Positions 25,743 to 35,970 of a DNA stretch of 64,000 nt are shown here, piece after piece (positions within the stretch are counted from its first letter, which is position 1; the number at the start of each line of letters is the position of its first letter). Source of the stretch: Spirochaetales bacterium (GTDB lineage: Bacteria; Spirochaetota; Spirochaetia; Sphaerochaetales; Sphaerochaetaceae); assembly GCA_012523305.1 (NCBI GenBank), contig JAAYIV010000029.1, positions 17,295 to 81,294 of the forward strand, read 5' to 3'. The notes below the pieces were generated by a model, which was not told where the DNA came from, made no database searches, and worked only from the letters and a program-made list of their open reading frames with translations. The position numbers and the translations under genes are program-made.

Positions 25743-27134
25743 CTAATCTACAAGGGCTTTAATAGTATGATAGCAGATCGCTGCTTCAAGAAGACTTCTT
25801 TCGTATGCTACCTGAGCTGTCAGGACATCGATGATTGACGTGAGGACGTTTGTCTCTTCGCCATAACCCGAGTCAAAGATCTGTTGCTCAATTTGTTGTG
25901 CTTCTGTAAGCATCACAATCCTTGAAGCATGCCAATCAGCGGTGGTCAACGCAAGGCCGAGTGCTGAATACTGCTCTTCGATTGTCCGGACGATATGCTG
26001 CTTGGCTTTCGATGCTTCGATAGAAGCGGTAGATTGATTGGATTGACTACGTGCGATATCGTTCAAGATTTTTCCACCGTCCCATACTGTGCTCTTGATA
26101 CCAATCGAGACATTGAATGAGTAATCATTTTGTCTGTACCAGTCTTTTTCAATAAAAGGGAAGCGAGATCCACCGTACCCAATTGACGTAACCAATGCGA
26201 TATCGGGCTTCCAGTACAGTGAGGATTTTGATAATCGGACTCCCAGCTTTGCAGCTTGTTCCATGATCGACAAAGCTGCGATCGCCGGTCGGTATGCTGC
26301 GGTGGATTGCTGGGTCAGCGCTGCTATGTCTTGTTCTAATAATTGACGATAAGATTCTCGGTTTGCCCGGTGCTGAATTTCACTACCATCAAGGGTGTCA
26401 AGACCGGTCAGGGTCCTCAGCTGTATAAGAATCTTCTGACGCTCGTGCTCCACTTGTGCGAGGGCAACATCTAGTTCGGCAATTTCAACATTCGCCTTAT
26501 ATACGTCGATTTCCAAAACGAATCCATTTTCAAATGCCTGAGTGGTCAGCTCAATTAATCTTGTGGCTGCTACCCGCTGTTTGTTCAGATAGGTGCTCAT
26601 GTTGGTCAGGTAATACCAACCATCCAAAGAAGCAGTCAACTCATGCGTCAATCGCTGTCTACGTTCACTGATTTCAAGTGTCTTGGCCTTGGCAAGATTG
26701 TTATAAAGATCGATAGACGTATTAATTTTTCCCCATGTGAATAATGGTTGGGTGATGGTCACATCGAACTGATACTGAGTCGATTCCATACCTTCGTAGA
26801 GACTCACATAATCACCTGTCATCGTAGGGCGCATACCTGATGGCCAATCAAACATACCCATCAATTCATCTGGATCAAGGACAATAGGCCCTACCGGAGG
26901 ATTGGCCATGTACGTGGCAGATATTCCGACATCGATCGTCGGCCAACGATTCGCTTTGGCATCCTTCACATCGAGCAGGCTTCTGTTAAGTTCCTCCTGC
27001 AATCCTCTCAGTTCTGTATTGTTGGCAAACATCGCCTTCTCAAGATCATCAAAGGTATAGCTGCCATCGGCATGAAGTGGCAACACCATGAAACAGAATA
27101 AGATCATACTGATGAATAGACTGATTCTTTTCAT
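25743..27134 (-). CDS. TolC-family outer-membrane efflux channel
   Basis: A 463-residue protein with a signal peptide (SLFISMILFCFMVLPLHADG). Two repeats of the outer-membrane efflux protein family follow, with long coiled-coil helices and the NRWPTIDVGISATYM and SSLYWKPDIALVTSIGY beta-strand segments. It would form the trimeric exit duct for the RND pump encoded upstream in the same operon. It overlaps the lipoprotein gene by four bases (ATGA) and is the last gene of the operon. The organism therefore has an outer membrane. Confidence 0.88.
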   Translation of the reverse strand: MKRISLFISMILFCFMVLPLHADGSYTFDDLEKAMFANNTELRGLQEELNRSLLDVKDAKANRWPTIDVGISATYMANPPVGPIVLDPDELMGMFDWPSGMRPTMTGDYVSLYEGMESTQYQFDVTITQPLFTWGKINTSIDLYNNLAKAKTLEISERRQRLTHELTASLDGWYYLTNMSTYLNKQRVAATRLIELTTQAFENGFVLEIDVYKANVEIAELDVALAQVEHERQKILIQLRTLTGLDTLDGSEIQHRANRESYRQLLEQDIAALTQQSTAAYRPAIAALSIMEQAAKLGVRLSKSSLYWKPDIALVTSIGYGGSRFPFIEKDWYRQNDYSFNVSIGIKSTVWDGGKILNDIARSQSNQSTASIEASKAKQHIVRTIEEQYSALGLALTTADWHASRIVMLTEAQQIEQQIFDSGYGEETNVLTSIIDVLTAQVAYERSLLEAAICYHTIKALVD

Positions 27135-28345
27135 AAATCTCCAGCCACAATCTGATGTACATTACCCGAATGTAATACTTCGGTCACCTGCGTCAAATTT
27201 GATGCGATATCTATAGCGAGATAACAGTCATTTTCATCAATAACATTATTACCCTTGCCGCTGATAACCTTAGACGAATCAAAAGTCGCATCTATGATGA
27301 TCAGTATTTGCTTCGTATCGTATGTTCCTGCGTACGTGTTATTGGTCCACGTCATTCCTTCTCCAAGGCCACTGAACAACCCATGGTTGATCACCGATCC
27401 ATCGGTAGATACAGCTTGGAAGGTCGTGGTTGTCTCAGCTGACGGGTCGTCAAACTTCCTGATCTTTCCGTTGGTATCCCTATAAGCAAGCCAAATCTTT
27501 AGATAATCTTCTAGAGCATCCTGGGTAAAATCAAGTTTCCCGCCTATTGAAGGATATGACAATCGTGTCGATTTCATGTATACGGTGATAGTGGTTGTTT
27601 GCCCTGCGACGGTAAGCGTCGGCAGCGGATTCAAAGCGGTTCCAACAATGGTCCCGTCTTCATCACATTGGATCCAGTCCGATCCGTGCAATGATGCTTC
27701 GATAGTTACACTCGGCGATGTAAAGGTTTTCGGATATGTTACCTCTACATTGCCAGTTCCTGTGACGGTAGCCTGCTTCTCGTCAGGATCGGTGTCATCT
27801 TCTTGCTGCGGTATGGTGATATGCAAGTCCATCGGAGTGTTGATTACCTGGTCGCTACCCACATCCACAATACTGATAACCAAGGTGGTCGTCTGGTTGA
27901 CCGTGGTGAATCGTTCGTTGACCATTGACTCGTTGGTACTGTCACTGGTAATCCAGATAGGTTTGCTGTTTTTATGCAAGCCATAGTCTTCATGGTAAAA
28001 TAGCAGAAACACTTCCCGATAGTCACCGCTCTTCCCGAACTGGGGTGTCAAAGTTTCCCATGCTATTTTATTTATGGTAAATGAGCCGTCTTGCGCACTA
28101 GTTGCCCTTGCCACATATGATGAAGATGTGTTTGGGCTTCCGGTCCACGATGCATAATCAGCATCGCGTACTTTTTCATTGGTATAAGCATAGATTTCCA
28201 TACCAGTGATCCCGTTGTCGGTTTGGCTATCCCAAACCGAACCACTCAATCCGGCTTTGAACACCGACGAGCAGCTTGAAAAAAGTAGAAGCCCTATTGC
28301 AAAAATAATGAGATTCACATGATATGTAAATGTTTTAACTTTCAT
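27131..28345 (-). CDS. Lipoprotein of the RND efflux operon, unknown function
   Basis: A 404-residue predicted lipoprotein with the lipobox LLLFSSCSS near residue 24. The mature part begins with a carboxypeptidase-regulatory-like beta-sandwich (GLSGSVWDSQTDNGITGMEI ... DGSFTINKIAW), followed by Thr/Ser/Val-rich beta domains that look like further Ig-type folds. I know no standard efflux component of this kind. It lies between permease and TolC genes, overlapping both (11 and 4 bases), so it is expressed with them; it may be an accessory or surface-exposed partner. The ATG at 28345 has GGAGG six bases upstream, better than the ATG two codons earlier. Confidence 0.78.
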   Translation of the reverse strand: MKVKTFTYHVNLIIFAIGLLLFSSCSSVFKAGLSGSVWDSQTDNGITGMEIYAYTNEKVRDADYASWTGSPNTSSSYVARATSAQDGSFTINKIAWETLTPQFGKSGDYREVFLLFYHEDYGLHKNSKPIWITSDSTNESMVNERFTTVNQTTTLVISIVDVGSDQVINTPMDLHITIPQQEDDTDPDEKQATVTGTGNVEVTYPKTFTSPSVTIEASLHGSDWIQCDEDGTIVGTALNPLPTLTVAGQTTTITVYMKSTRLSYPSIGGKLDFTQDALEDYLKIWLAYRDTNGKIRKFDDPSAETTTTFQAVSTDGSVINHGLFSGLGEGMTWTNNTYAGTYDTKQILIIIDATFDSSKVISGKGNNVIDENDCYLAIDIASNLTQVTEVLHSGNVHQIVAGDL

Positions 28346-31300
28346 TTTCATCCTCCAACTCCAGCTCGTTTGATCTTGAACGAAGTGAGGTTCTCATAAT
28401 TTTTCTTCGTTCAGTGATGTAGTACAAAACCGGAACGATCAGCAATGTAATCATTGTTGATGTAATAAGTCCGCCTGCGATCGCTTGTCCCAACGGTGCA
28501 TAGATTTCTGCCCCTTGACCGGTAGAAATAGCCAATGGGATGATACCGAAAATCGTTGTCAGCGTGGTCATCAATATCGGTCGGATTCTTGACGATGCAC
28601 CTTCCACAACGCAATGGGCAAGTACATCGATTTCATTCCTCGCATTATAGATGATCGCTTTCTTGCCGTTTCGTTTTCTCAGTAAATTTATATAATCAAT
28701 CAGAATGATGGCATTGTTCACTACGATGCCTCCTAGGGCGATCACTCCGGTAACAGCAAGAAGAGAAACAGTCGAACCGAACAGCAGCAATCCTAGAACG
28801 ACTCCGATAAAACAGAAAGGAACCGAGACCATGACGATCAATGGTTGCCTGAAACGTTCAAACTGCATCACCATAACTGCATAGACTAAAAAAAGACTGA
28901 TTGAAAGTGCGGATGCTAGCGGTTGAAGGGAATCACCGATCAGTTCAATAATGCCTCCTTTCTTTGATGAAATACCTTGCGGAAATTGATAGTCTTCAAG
29001 ATAGGCATTCATCCGTGAATTGATGCCGGAGGCATCCTCACTGACCAATGTTGCAGAAATCGTGATTGTTTTAGCCCGTTGAGAATGGTTGATCTGAGAA
29101 ACTGTGCGCTCGGTTCTTACATTTGAAATATCGGTTAACGCCACGTTGTCTCCTGTCAGTGTGGGTAAGGAAACTAACGCCAGACGCTGTAAAGTAAGGG
29201 GCTCGTCGTTGATATTTGATTCCAAGCGGATGTCATAACGTTTTTGGTCACTGTGCGTGAATTGTCCTACATCAGTACCATAAAAGAGCACGCTTGTGGT
29301 AAGTGCCGCTTCATAACTGGACACGCCGACCGATCCCATCAGATCATGGACAGCATCGACTACCAGTGTGTTCGAATCGAAAGAAGTGTCGATCTCAACT
29401 GAAATCACATCCGGATCATTTGCTAGAACCTGTTCGATCTTTTTTGCCTCTTCATACAAGAGCGGCAGATCTTCCCCGATAAGGGTAAGACCATACCCGC
29501 CACCGCCTGAGACAAAGCCGAGTAATTTATCGTATCCGCCGTTAGTCACCTTTACCTTGGTCCCGGGTAATGAAGCACTGAGAAGTCGCTGTACATCAAG
29601 GATGATTTCATGGACGCTTCTTGAACGTTCTTTTGGATCGATCAACAGGATTCTTGCATTGGCTTGTTCCGGTGTGCTGAATCCGAATCCCGAATTTTTC
29701 CCTGATGTGATCATCATCGTTTCAATTTCAGGAACGGCCTTTCTTATCAATCGCTCAGCTAACATTGCTTTTTCACGGCTTACCTCTAAAGTTGTCCCAC
29801 GGGCAAATTGCATATCGACATAAAAATCACCGTTGTCGGTCGATGGGATGAAAGTAAATCCCAAAAAGCTGGCGATGAAAACAGTTAACAGTAATACGGT
29901 TACCGATGTGATGAGCACGAAACGAGGAGTGTTCAAACTCCATGCGATAACTCTTCGATATCCACGTTCCACCATAACCATGGGTTTTTCTGAAAAATTC
30001 TTTCTTTTTTTGCTAATTTTTAGGGGGTTTAGCAAAACTCGAAGCAAAAAAGGAATTACTATCAAGGCAACTATCAATGAAGCTGTCAAAGCCAAAATCA
30101 ATGTGGCTGCAACATCTTTAATGATTAACCCCACTATGCCCGGTAAGAATGTTATCGGAATGAATACGACGATCGTGGTCAATGTTGATGCGAGGATTGA
30201 AGATCCGATTTCATCTGCACCTTTGATAATCGAACTCTCTACATCCATTTGACCACTTTTGTAGTGGCGGTAGACTTGCTCGAGCATGACAATCGATCCA
30301 TCCACTACCATTCCCAAAGCTATTACGATACCTGAAAGACTCAACAGGTTGATGCTGATTCCCACAAGCTTCATCCCTATCAAAGCGAACAGGATACTCA
30401 TAGGAATCGAAAATGAAATGATCAGTGTCGCACGGGTATCGGCAAGGAATAAGAAGATAACGATGATTGCCATCAGGACTCCAATGAGACCTGAGGTCAC
30501 CACCGTGGTAAGCGATGAACCTACATTCCTGCTATCATCCGACAGAATGGTACATGTCAGTGCTCCGTTCGATTCTTCTTCAATCGAAGTCACGATGCTC
30601 TTGATTTGGCTAGCGATGTTAAGCGTATTACCATCAGAACGCTTTGTAACCGAGACTACCAAAAGTTGTTTGCCGTCTGAATCGACGTAATACTCCTCTT
30701 CTGCATACCCCAATGATATATCTGCCACATCCGAAAGGCGAATGATCGTTCCTTGATCGTCAGAGCCCACAGGTAAGAATTCCAAATCTTGTGCAGATTC
30801 GTATGAGCCATCGAATCGAACATCGGTGCGATTACCTCTGTAAATTGTTTCTCCAGCAGGCAGTCGGGTATTGGAAGCCATGATTGCTTGTTGGACCTGG
30901 AGCACAGGTATGGATTTGGATTGCAATTCTTCGATTTTCATTTTGACAATCATTTGTAACCGCTTGCCACCCTCGATTTCTACATTCGCTACCCCCGGAA
31001 TTTGGGTTAATCGCGGAATCACCGATGTTTCCAAATAATCTGTGATACGGCCGGTATCGCTGCCCCCTTCAACCGAGAACATGAAAATCGGGAGCATCGT
31101 GGCACCTCCGACAATCGCTGTCGGTTCTCCTTGTAATCCTGAAGGAAGGCTAGTGGAGATCTGACGAATCCGGTCGCGGATTTCAGGTAATTTGGCATAA
31201 GGATCGATCCCGTCGCGAAACGTCACGGTAATCCAACTGAAAGAATCGCTGCTTACTGAATCGATTGACTTGAAGTCGGGTAATGTGACTAAATTTTCCT

Positions 31301-31502
31301 CTAGAATTGAAGTTACATCATCTTCTACATCAAGAGCTCCTGCACCGGGGTATATCGAGATTACTTCGACTGAGGGCAGCGAGAGATCTCCCATGAATTC
31401 AATATTCATTCCGATGAAACTGTAGATGCCAAATACTGTCAGAGAGATTACCAACATGCCGATTACCGCCGGATGACGAGCGGCAAAATGAGAAATCCGC
31501 AT
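28335..31502 (-). CDS. RND efflux transporter permease (HAE-1 type)
   Basis: A 1,055-residue AcrB/MexB-like inner-membrane pump with 12 predicted helices and two large periplasmic loops. The N terminus (AARHPAVIGMLVISLTVFGI) and the proton-relay helix ALGMVVDGSIVMLEQVYRH with its key aspartate are visible, as are the duplicated TM halves (LLLFGSTVSLLAVTGVIALG, GIIPLAISTGQGAEIYAPLG). It exports drugs or other hydrophobic compounds using the proton gradient. It starts three bases after the adaptor stop. The substrate cannot be deduced from sequence. Confidence 0.93.
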   Translation of the reverse strand: MRISHFAARHPAVIGMLVISLTVFGIYSFIGMNIEFMGDLSLPSVEVISIYPGAGALDVEDDVTSILEENLVTLPDFKSIDSVSSDSFSWITVTFRDGIDPYAKLPEIRDRIRQISTSLPSGLQGEPTAIVGGATMLPIFMFSVEGGSDTGRITDYLETSVIPRLTQIPGVANVEIEGGKRLQMIVKMKIEELQSKSIPVLQVQQAIMASNTRLPAGETIYRGNRTDVRFDGSYESAQDLEFLPVGSDDQGTIIRLSDVADISLGYAEEEYYVDSDGKQLLVVSVTKRSDGNTLNIASQIKSIVTSIEEESNGALTCTILSDDSRNVGSSLTTVVTSGLIGVLMAIIVIFLFLADTRATLIISFSIPMSILFALIGMKLVGISINLLSLSGIVIALGMVVDGSIVMLEQVYRHYKSGQMDVESSIIKGADEIGSSILASTLTTIVVFIPITFLPGIVGLIIKDVAATLILALTASLIVALIVIPFLLRVLLNPLKISKKRKNFSEKPMVMVERGYRRVIAWSLNTPRFVLITSVTVLLLTVFIASFLGFTFIPSTDNGDFYVDMQFARGTTLEVSREKAMLAERLIRKAVPEIETMMITSGKNSGFGFSTPEQANARILLIDPKERSRSVHEIILDVQRLLSASLPGTKVKVTNGGYDKLLGFVSGGGGYGLTLIGEDLPLLYEEAKKIEQVLANDPDVISVEIDTSFDSNTLVVDAVHDLMGSVGVSSYEAALTTSVLFYGTDVGQFTHSDQKRYDIRLESNINDEPLTLQRLALVSLPTLTGDNVALTDISNVRTERTVSQINHSQRAKTITISATLVSEDASGINSRMNAYLEDYQFPQGISSKKGGIIELIGDSLQPLASALSISLFLVYAVMVMQFERFRQPLIVMVSVPFCFIGVVLGLLLFGSTVSLLAVTGVIALGGIVVNNAIILIDYINLLRKRNGKKAIIYNARNEIDVLAHCVVEGASSRIRPILMTTLTTIFGIIPLAISTGQGAEIYAPLGQAIAGGLITSTMITLLIVPVLYYITERRKIMRTSLRSRSNELELEDENES

Positions 31503-31505
31503 TCC

Positions 31506-32585
31506 TCACTCCCTCCGAACATCGACTACGGTAACCGATTGTCCGTCAAACACAGTATGGTGTCCATCTACAATGAATTGATAGGAAGCCAATTCTTCGG
31601 GGACAATGAAAAATTGATCGTTTTCTGCTATTGGTACCAAAGCTTGCCATTTTGCGGATTGAGTGTCCGGTTCATAAATGTACACGTTTTGGTCGATGGT
31701 CCTGTCCGATTGCCTGAGAAGCGGTACATCTAGATACGATTCATAGACGAGTTGTACGCTCACATGCATGCCAGGACTAAATAGACCGTACCCCTCGGTC
31801 AGACGGCAACGGATCGCAAATGTCTTGGATTGTGGCTGGATATATGAACTGATATGTACTATGGCCGCAAGGGCTTCTACGGATTCGCCGTATGCTGATG
31901 TACGTGATACTTTAACCTGCAAATTCTCCTTATTCGATCGTATGATATCATAATACCGCTCAGATATGTTGAGATCGATGATCAATGAATTCAAGTCCGC
32001 CATGATCGCGACAGGTTGCTGATTAGAAGCCACGTTGCCCTTTGCCAGTGGAATACTGATTACGGTGCCTGTGATAGGAGCTGCCACATCGGCATGCCCA
32101 AGTTGTAATTGTGCTAATTCAAGTTGCGATCTCGCTGCATCGCGTTGTGCTTTTGCCTGCTCAAAACTCTGTAGGGTTGCGGCTTTGGCCGCATACAGCC
32201 GATCGATTCGTTCGAAAGTGGCCTGGGAAACCACATATGCTGCTTGAGCTTGGGCAACCTGTTGACGATACGGTTCCGAATCGATAGTGGCAATAACCGT
32301 GTTTTCTTCTATCACATCACCTTCTGCAACATGGTAGGTTTCGATGGTGCCGGCAACGAAAGGAATGACTGCGATAAGGGATTCAGCTTGGATCGTACCA
32401 GATACCATCAGGCTTTTTTCCAGGTTCCCGCTTATTGGCGATGCGATAACAACCGGTGGCAAAGGAGCGTTATACACGGTCTTTTCCCTGGTTCCCAAGA
32501 GTAAGAACGCAGCAAATCCGATTAACCCTACCAGTATGATGAGAAAAATATAACGCAGTACTGTAAAAAGAGGGCGCCTTGACAA
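31506..32585 (-). CDS. RND efflux periplasmic adaptor (membrane fusion protein)
   Basis: A 359-residue HlyD/AcrA-like adaptor. An N-terminal membrane anchor (YIFLIILVGLIGFAAFLLLG) precedes a biotinyl-lipoyl-like domain split by a coiled-coil hairpin (TIDSEPYRQQVAQAQAAYV, AAKAATLQSFEQAKAQRDAA), then DVAAPITGTVISIPLAKGNV and the beta-barrel part. It bridges the permease and the TolC-type channel. The start appears to be TTG at 32585, nine bases after AGGAG. It is 57 bases downstream of the glycerol-type cluster, so readthrough from that operon is possible. First gene of the pump operon. Confidence 0.88.
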   Translation of the reverse strand: MSRRPLFTVLRYIFLIILVGLIGFAAFLLLGTREKTVYNAPLPPVVIASPISGNLEKSLMVSGTIQAESLIAVIPFVAGTIETYHVAEGDVIEENTVIATIDSEPYRQQVAQAQAAYVVSQATFERIDRLYAAKAATLQSFEQAKAQRDAARSQLELAQLQLGHADVAAPITGTVISIPLAKGNVASNQQPVAIMADLNSLIIDLNISERYYDIIRSNKENLQVKVSRTSAYGESVEALAAIVHISSYIQPQSKTFAIRCRLTEGYGLFSPGMHVSVQLVYESYLDVPLLRQSDRTIDQNVYIYEPDTQSAKWQALVPIAENDQFFIVPEELASYQFIVDGHHTVFDGQSVTVVDVRRE

Positions 32586-32642
32586 CTTGAGTTACTCCTA
32601 TCTTGGCATAAATGTATCCGATATAATTGAAAAATTAAACCT

Positions 32643-34382
32643 TCAGTTTCTAGTATCTTGAGTTAACCGATACTCTGTTTCTTCAAGGTCCAGCGCTAAA
32701 GTCCCTCCCGGATTGAGGATGTTGTTCGGGTCGAAAAATGTTTTGAGATGTTTGAAGATATCCAGCGATTCCTTCCCGATATTTGCCTGCAACCAAGGTG
32801 CGAACGATTTACCGATTCCGTGATGGTGACTTATCGCAGCACCTGAAAGATGGATATTGTCCAAGATTCCTTTCTGGAATTCCTTATACTCCTCGAGGGC
32901 TTCCATTTTTGCGATGAAAATAAAATAGAGATTGCATCCTTGCGGGTAAAAATGGGACATGTGGGTCATGACGATCGTCTCTGGTCGATTGTGGCAATAC
33001 GTGCGTACTCGATCATATACGTGCTCAAGCTGTGACCATGTGGTCGCACACTCCAATGTATCGATCACTATATTATGATCTTGCAAATCTTCCCTGAGGT
33101 AAGGATCGGTGAATCTGCCATGTTCCCATGCCTTTGCCACATAGCCTGAGGTCCACATCGCTTTGTTTCGCAAGCATATCGATCGAATATTGCGTGCAAT
33201 CAACGATGCATACGATGATTTGCCTTCTGCGGTTCCAAGTAGCAAGCAGCGTTTTCCTCTTTTGAACCCTGCCATTTCGAGCAATGTATCCAAGAATGTC
33301 CCACCGACACCGTACAGGGTCAGTGCGATATCGGTTTCTTCCGGATCGGATAATCTGAAAACACTGGGCAGGCCGCACTCGTTCTGCATGATATCCTTGA
33401 CCGCTTGTTTTGCGTGTTCCCAATCTTTGAAGATGTAGGAGAACCGTCGTGTGGTGGAAGGAGTAAAAACGTGAACTTTCAGTGTCGCGCTATAAAGGAT
33501 CCCGTAAGAACCTTCGCTTCCGATCATGATCTGGTCGATATCGGGCCCGGTTGCTTTTCTTGGAAATCCTTTCGTCTTCAGATCCATAGTACGTGGGCAA
33601 ACGTAATCTTGATCAAATACCATATCTTCGATCTTCCCGTAATAGGTCGAGTTTTGTCCCGCCCCACGGGTTACGATCCACCCCCCTACGACCGAATACT
33701 CAAAGCTTTGAGGAAAATGTCCTAAAGTATAACGTCTTTTCGCATTGAATTTGTCAGGAGCGTTTTGTAATAGATGCTCCAAAGTCGGGCCATCCATTCC
33801 TGCTTCGACGGTAATGGTCATGTCTTGTTCATTAAAAGCGATCACTTTATTCAGGTACACACGCATGTCGACGGTAACTCCATGCCTGATCGCTTCCACT
33901 CCGCGAGTTACCGTCGAACCTCCGCCATATACATACAGTGCGATAGAATTTGATTCACAATAATTAATAATGGCTCGCAATTGATCACGATTCTCAGGCC
34001 AAAGCACAATATCGGGAACATGTTCGATAATCTTTTTTCGAAGTCGGAGCAAGTCTCCCATCGTTTTGCCATAGGCAACCCTGAGCCTGTTATAACTATC
34101 TGTATGCGCATTGTATGTCCCGACCACCTCTGTCAATGCATCGATGTGATGCTGCTCAAGTGTTGACGGAATGTATTCGGGGACTTCTTCAAGCCCCATC
34201 TCGCCCTTAGTCGTGAAGTATGAATCATCTAAACGGAATTTTTCCTTCATCAAACGGTACAACCGTTTGTTCGGATGTTTGTGTTTTGTCGGGTTACCCC
34301 ATTTGAATATCGAACGGTACGAACGTTCGGGAAGAGCGTCTTCAAACCAATCGGGAACGAATTCGTCTTTTTTTCTTGCCAT
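32643..34382 (-). CDS. Alkyl-DHAP synthase-like FAD-linked oxidase
   Basis: A 579-residue flavoprotein of the vanillyl-alcohol oxidase/PCMH family. The FAD-binding part (PDIVLWPENRDQLRAIINYC, YVYGGGSTVTRGVEA, VGGWIVTRGAGQNS) is followed by the FAD-oxidase C-terminal domain with SHHHGIGKSFAPWL and DPNNILNPGG. The triple histidine is characteristic of alkylglycerone-phosphate synthase, which makes the ether bond of plasmalogens, whereas lactate/glycolate oxidases usually have an EHG motif. Its neighbours are glycerol-phosphate-type enzymes, which make dihydroxyacetone phosphate chemistry plausible. A true ether-lipid role remains inference; such proteins in bacteria are often annotated only as FAD-binding oxidases. 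It is 13 bases after the FGGY kinase. Confidence 0.85.
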   Translation of the reverse strand: MARKKDEFVPDWFEDALPERSYRSIFKWGNPTKHKHPNKRLYRLMKEKFRLDDSYFTTKGEMGLEEVPEYIPSTLEQHHIDALTEVVGTYNAHTDSYNRLRVAYGKTMGDLLRLRKKIIEHVPDIVLWPENRDQLRAIINYCESNSIALYVYGGGSTVTRGVEAIRHGVTVDMRVYLNKVIAFNEQDMTITVEAGMDGPTLEHLLQNAPDKFNAKRRYTLGHFPQSFEYSVVGGWIVTRGAGQNSTYYGKIEDMVFDQDYVCPRTMDLKTKGFPRKATGPDIDQIMIGSEGSYGILYSATLKVHVFTPSTTRRFSYIFKDWEHAKQAVKDIMQNECGLPSVFRLSDPEETDIALTLYGVGGTFLDTLLEMAGFKRGKRCLLLGTAEGKSSYASLIARNIRSICLRNKAMWTSGYVAKAWEHGRFTDPYLREDLQDHNIVIDTLECATTWSQLEHVYDRVRTYCHNRPETIVMTHMSHFYPQGCNLYFIFIAKMEALEEYKEFQKGILDNIHLSGAAISHHHGIGKSFAPWLQANIGKESLDIFKHLKTFFDPNNILNPGGTLALDLEETEYRLTQDTRN

Positions 34383-34395
34383 CGTATATTGTCTC

Positions 34396-35970
34396 CTACC
34401 TATCGGCTCCGGGTCGTTCGGGATATCCTGTAATTTTCCTTATTTCTTCATACAGGGGAGCTAATGATCGATACATTCGTTTGTATACGTTTTGATACAA
34501 ACGTTCATACAAATCGGCATTGGATGGAATTGGAGTAAACGTATCCATCGAACCGCTCATGCCCCGAACTGCTTCGCCAATCGACGGATACCATCCTACT
34601 GCCGTCGCGGCGCACATAGCAGCTCCCAGCCCGCTCGCTTCAAACGTGCTGCCACGTTCGATCGGGATTCGCATGACATCCGCCGATATTTGGCAAATCA
34701 TGTCGCTTTGACTTGCTCCGCCAGAAACCCTGAGGGTCTTCACGGGAACTTTCGTTGCTTTGATAATCATTTCAAGTCCTTCGCGAAGACCGTACGCCAA
34801 TCCTTCTATGATCGACCGGTAGACGTGTGCCCGTTCATGGACATCCGCGAACCCTATGATCGCTCCTTTTGCCGAAGGCTGTTTCAATCCTGCCGTCCAA
34901 TACGGTTGCATCATAAGCCCGAAAGATCCGCATGGAGTTTGTTCCAATAACGAATCAAGCATGCGTTCGGCTGAAATGCCTTTTTGTTCGGCTTCTGTTA
35001 CTTCTTTGTAGGCGAACTGGTTTTTAAACCAAGAAATCATCCAATATCCCCTGAATATTTCAACTTCAGGATTAAAATGTCCTGAAAGGACCGCAGGATA
35101 GGCTGGCATGAATCTTAGTGGCTCTACATATCGTCTGGTGGTGGTTTGGACTGTTGCTGTCGTTCCGAATGACAACGATGCGACCGATTCGTCGATAACC
35201 CCGCTTCCTAAGGTTTCACAACCTTTGTCACTACCGGCGGCGACCACAGGAAGTCCTTCAGGCAGTCCGGTTTGTTTTGCAGCTTCTTTGGTAATTTTTC
35301 CCATAATTGTTCCTGGAGCTACCAAATGAGGAAGTTTTTCAGGTTCTACGGGGAACATCATCGTATTTAAATGCCCTTGATGAGCCCATTGTTGCTTTTT
35401 ATAATCAAAAGGGATATGTCCGATCTGTGACGCAACCGAATCGACGTGATTATGTGTCAGTTTGTAGTTTAGATATCCCGATACTTGAGAAAATTGCGCA
35501 GTATCATGCCACGTTTCCGGTTGATACTTGCGAATCCAATTGCAGGCAGCTGCTTCCTGGGTGTGCAAGATTGCTTCTTCCATTCCGATCGCTTTGTAGG
35601 TAAGGTTCATCAGGGCTTTCGGGATATAAGGACATGGGGCCTTGCGTGCGTCCATCCAGAGGATTGCCGGACGTAACGGGTTCCCCCCAGCGTCAAGGCA
35701 AATCATTGAATCTCTTTGGGTGGTGACAGCAACCGCAGAAACCTGTTTCCACAGATCCGGGTGTTTTTCATGCAATCGATTGCATCCTTGTACCAAAGCA
35801 CCCCACCATACTAAGGGATCCTGTTCGGCCCACCCGGGATATTCACTCACATACGGGATATATTCGATCTTTTCTTTGGCTTCCAAGGTTCCTTGTTTCG
35901 AAAATAAAAGGGCGCGGAGGCTTTGAGTGCCGCAATCAAGGGCAAGGACCAATTCGTTATCAGCTTTCAT
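34396..35970 (-). CDS. FGGY-family carbohydrate kinase
   Basis: A 524-residue ASKHA kinase. The phosphate-1 motif LALDCGTQSLRALLFSKQG is at the N terminus, SFGTTATVQTTTRRY near residue 270 and the adenosine motif LRVSGGASQSDMICQISADV near 415. The closest general type is glycerol/xylulose kinase. The company of a GlpA-like dehydrogenase favours glycerol or a related polyol, but specificity is not readable. It overlaps the DUF1667 gene by 11 bases and precedes the alkyl-DHAP-synthase-like gene. Family length is about 500, so it is complete. Confidence 0.9.
   Translation of the reverse strand: MKADNELVLALDCGTQSLRALLFSKQGTLEAKEKIEYIPYVSEYPGWAEQDPLVWWGALVQGCNRLHEKHPDLWKQVSAVAVTTQRDSMICLDAGGNPLRPAILWMDARKAPCPYIPKALMNLTYKAIGMEEAILHTQEAAACNWIRKYQPETWHDTAQFSQVSGYLNYKLTHNHVDSVASQIGHIPFDYKKQQWAHQGHLNTMMFPVEPEKLPHLVAPGTIMGKITKEAAKQTGLPEGLPVVAAGSDKGCETLGSGVIDESVASLSFGTTATVQTTTRRYVEPLRFMPAYPAVLSGHFNPEVEIFRGYWMISWFKNQFAYKEVTEAEQKGISAERMLDSLLEQTPCGSFGLMMQPYWTAGLKQPSAKGAIIGFADVHERAHVYRSIIEGLAYGLREGLEMIIKATKVPVKTLRVSGGASQSDMICQISADVMRIPIERGSTFEASGLGAAMCAATAVGWYPSIGEAVRGMSGSMDTFTPIPSNADLYERLYQNVYKRMYRSLAPLYEEIRKITGYPERPGADR

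Noticed and set aside
27576..27986. 136-codon antisense open frame within the lipoprotein gene
   Set aside because: No ribosome site and Val/Ser-rich nonsense composition typical of the reverse of a Thr/Val-rich gene.
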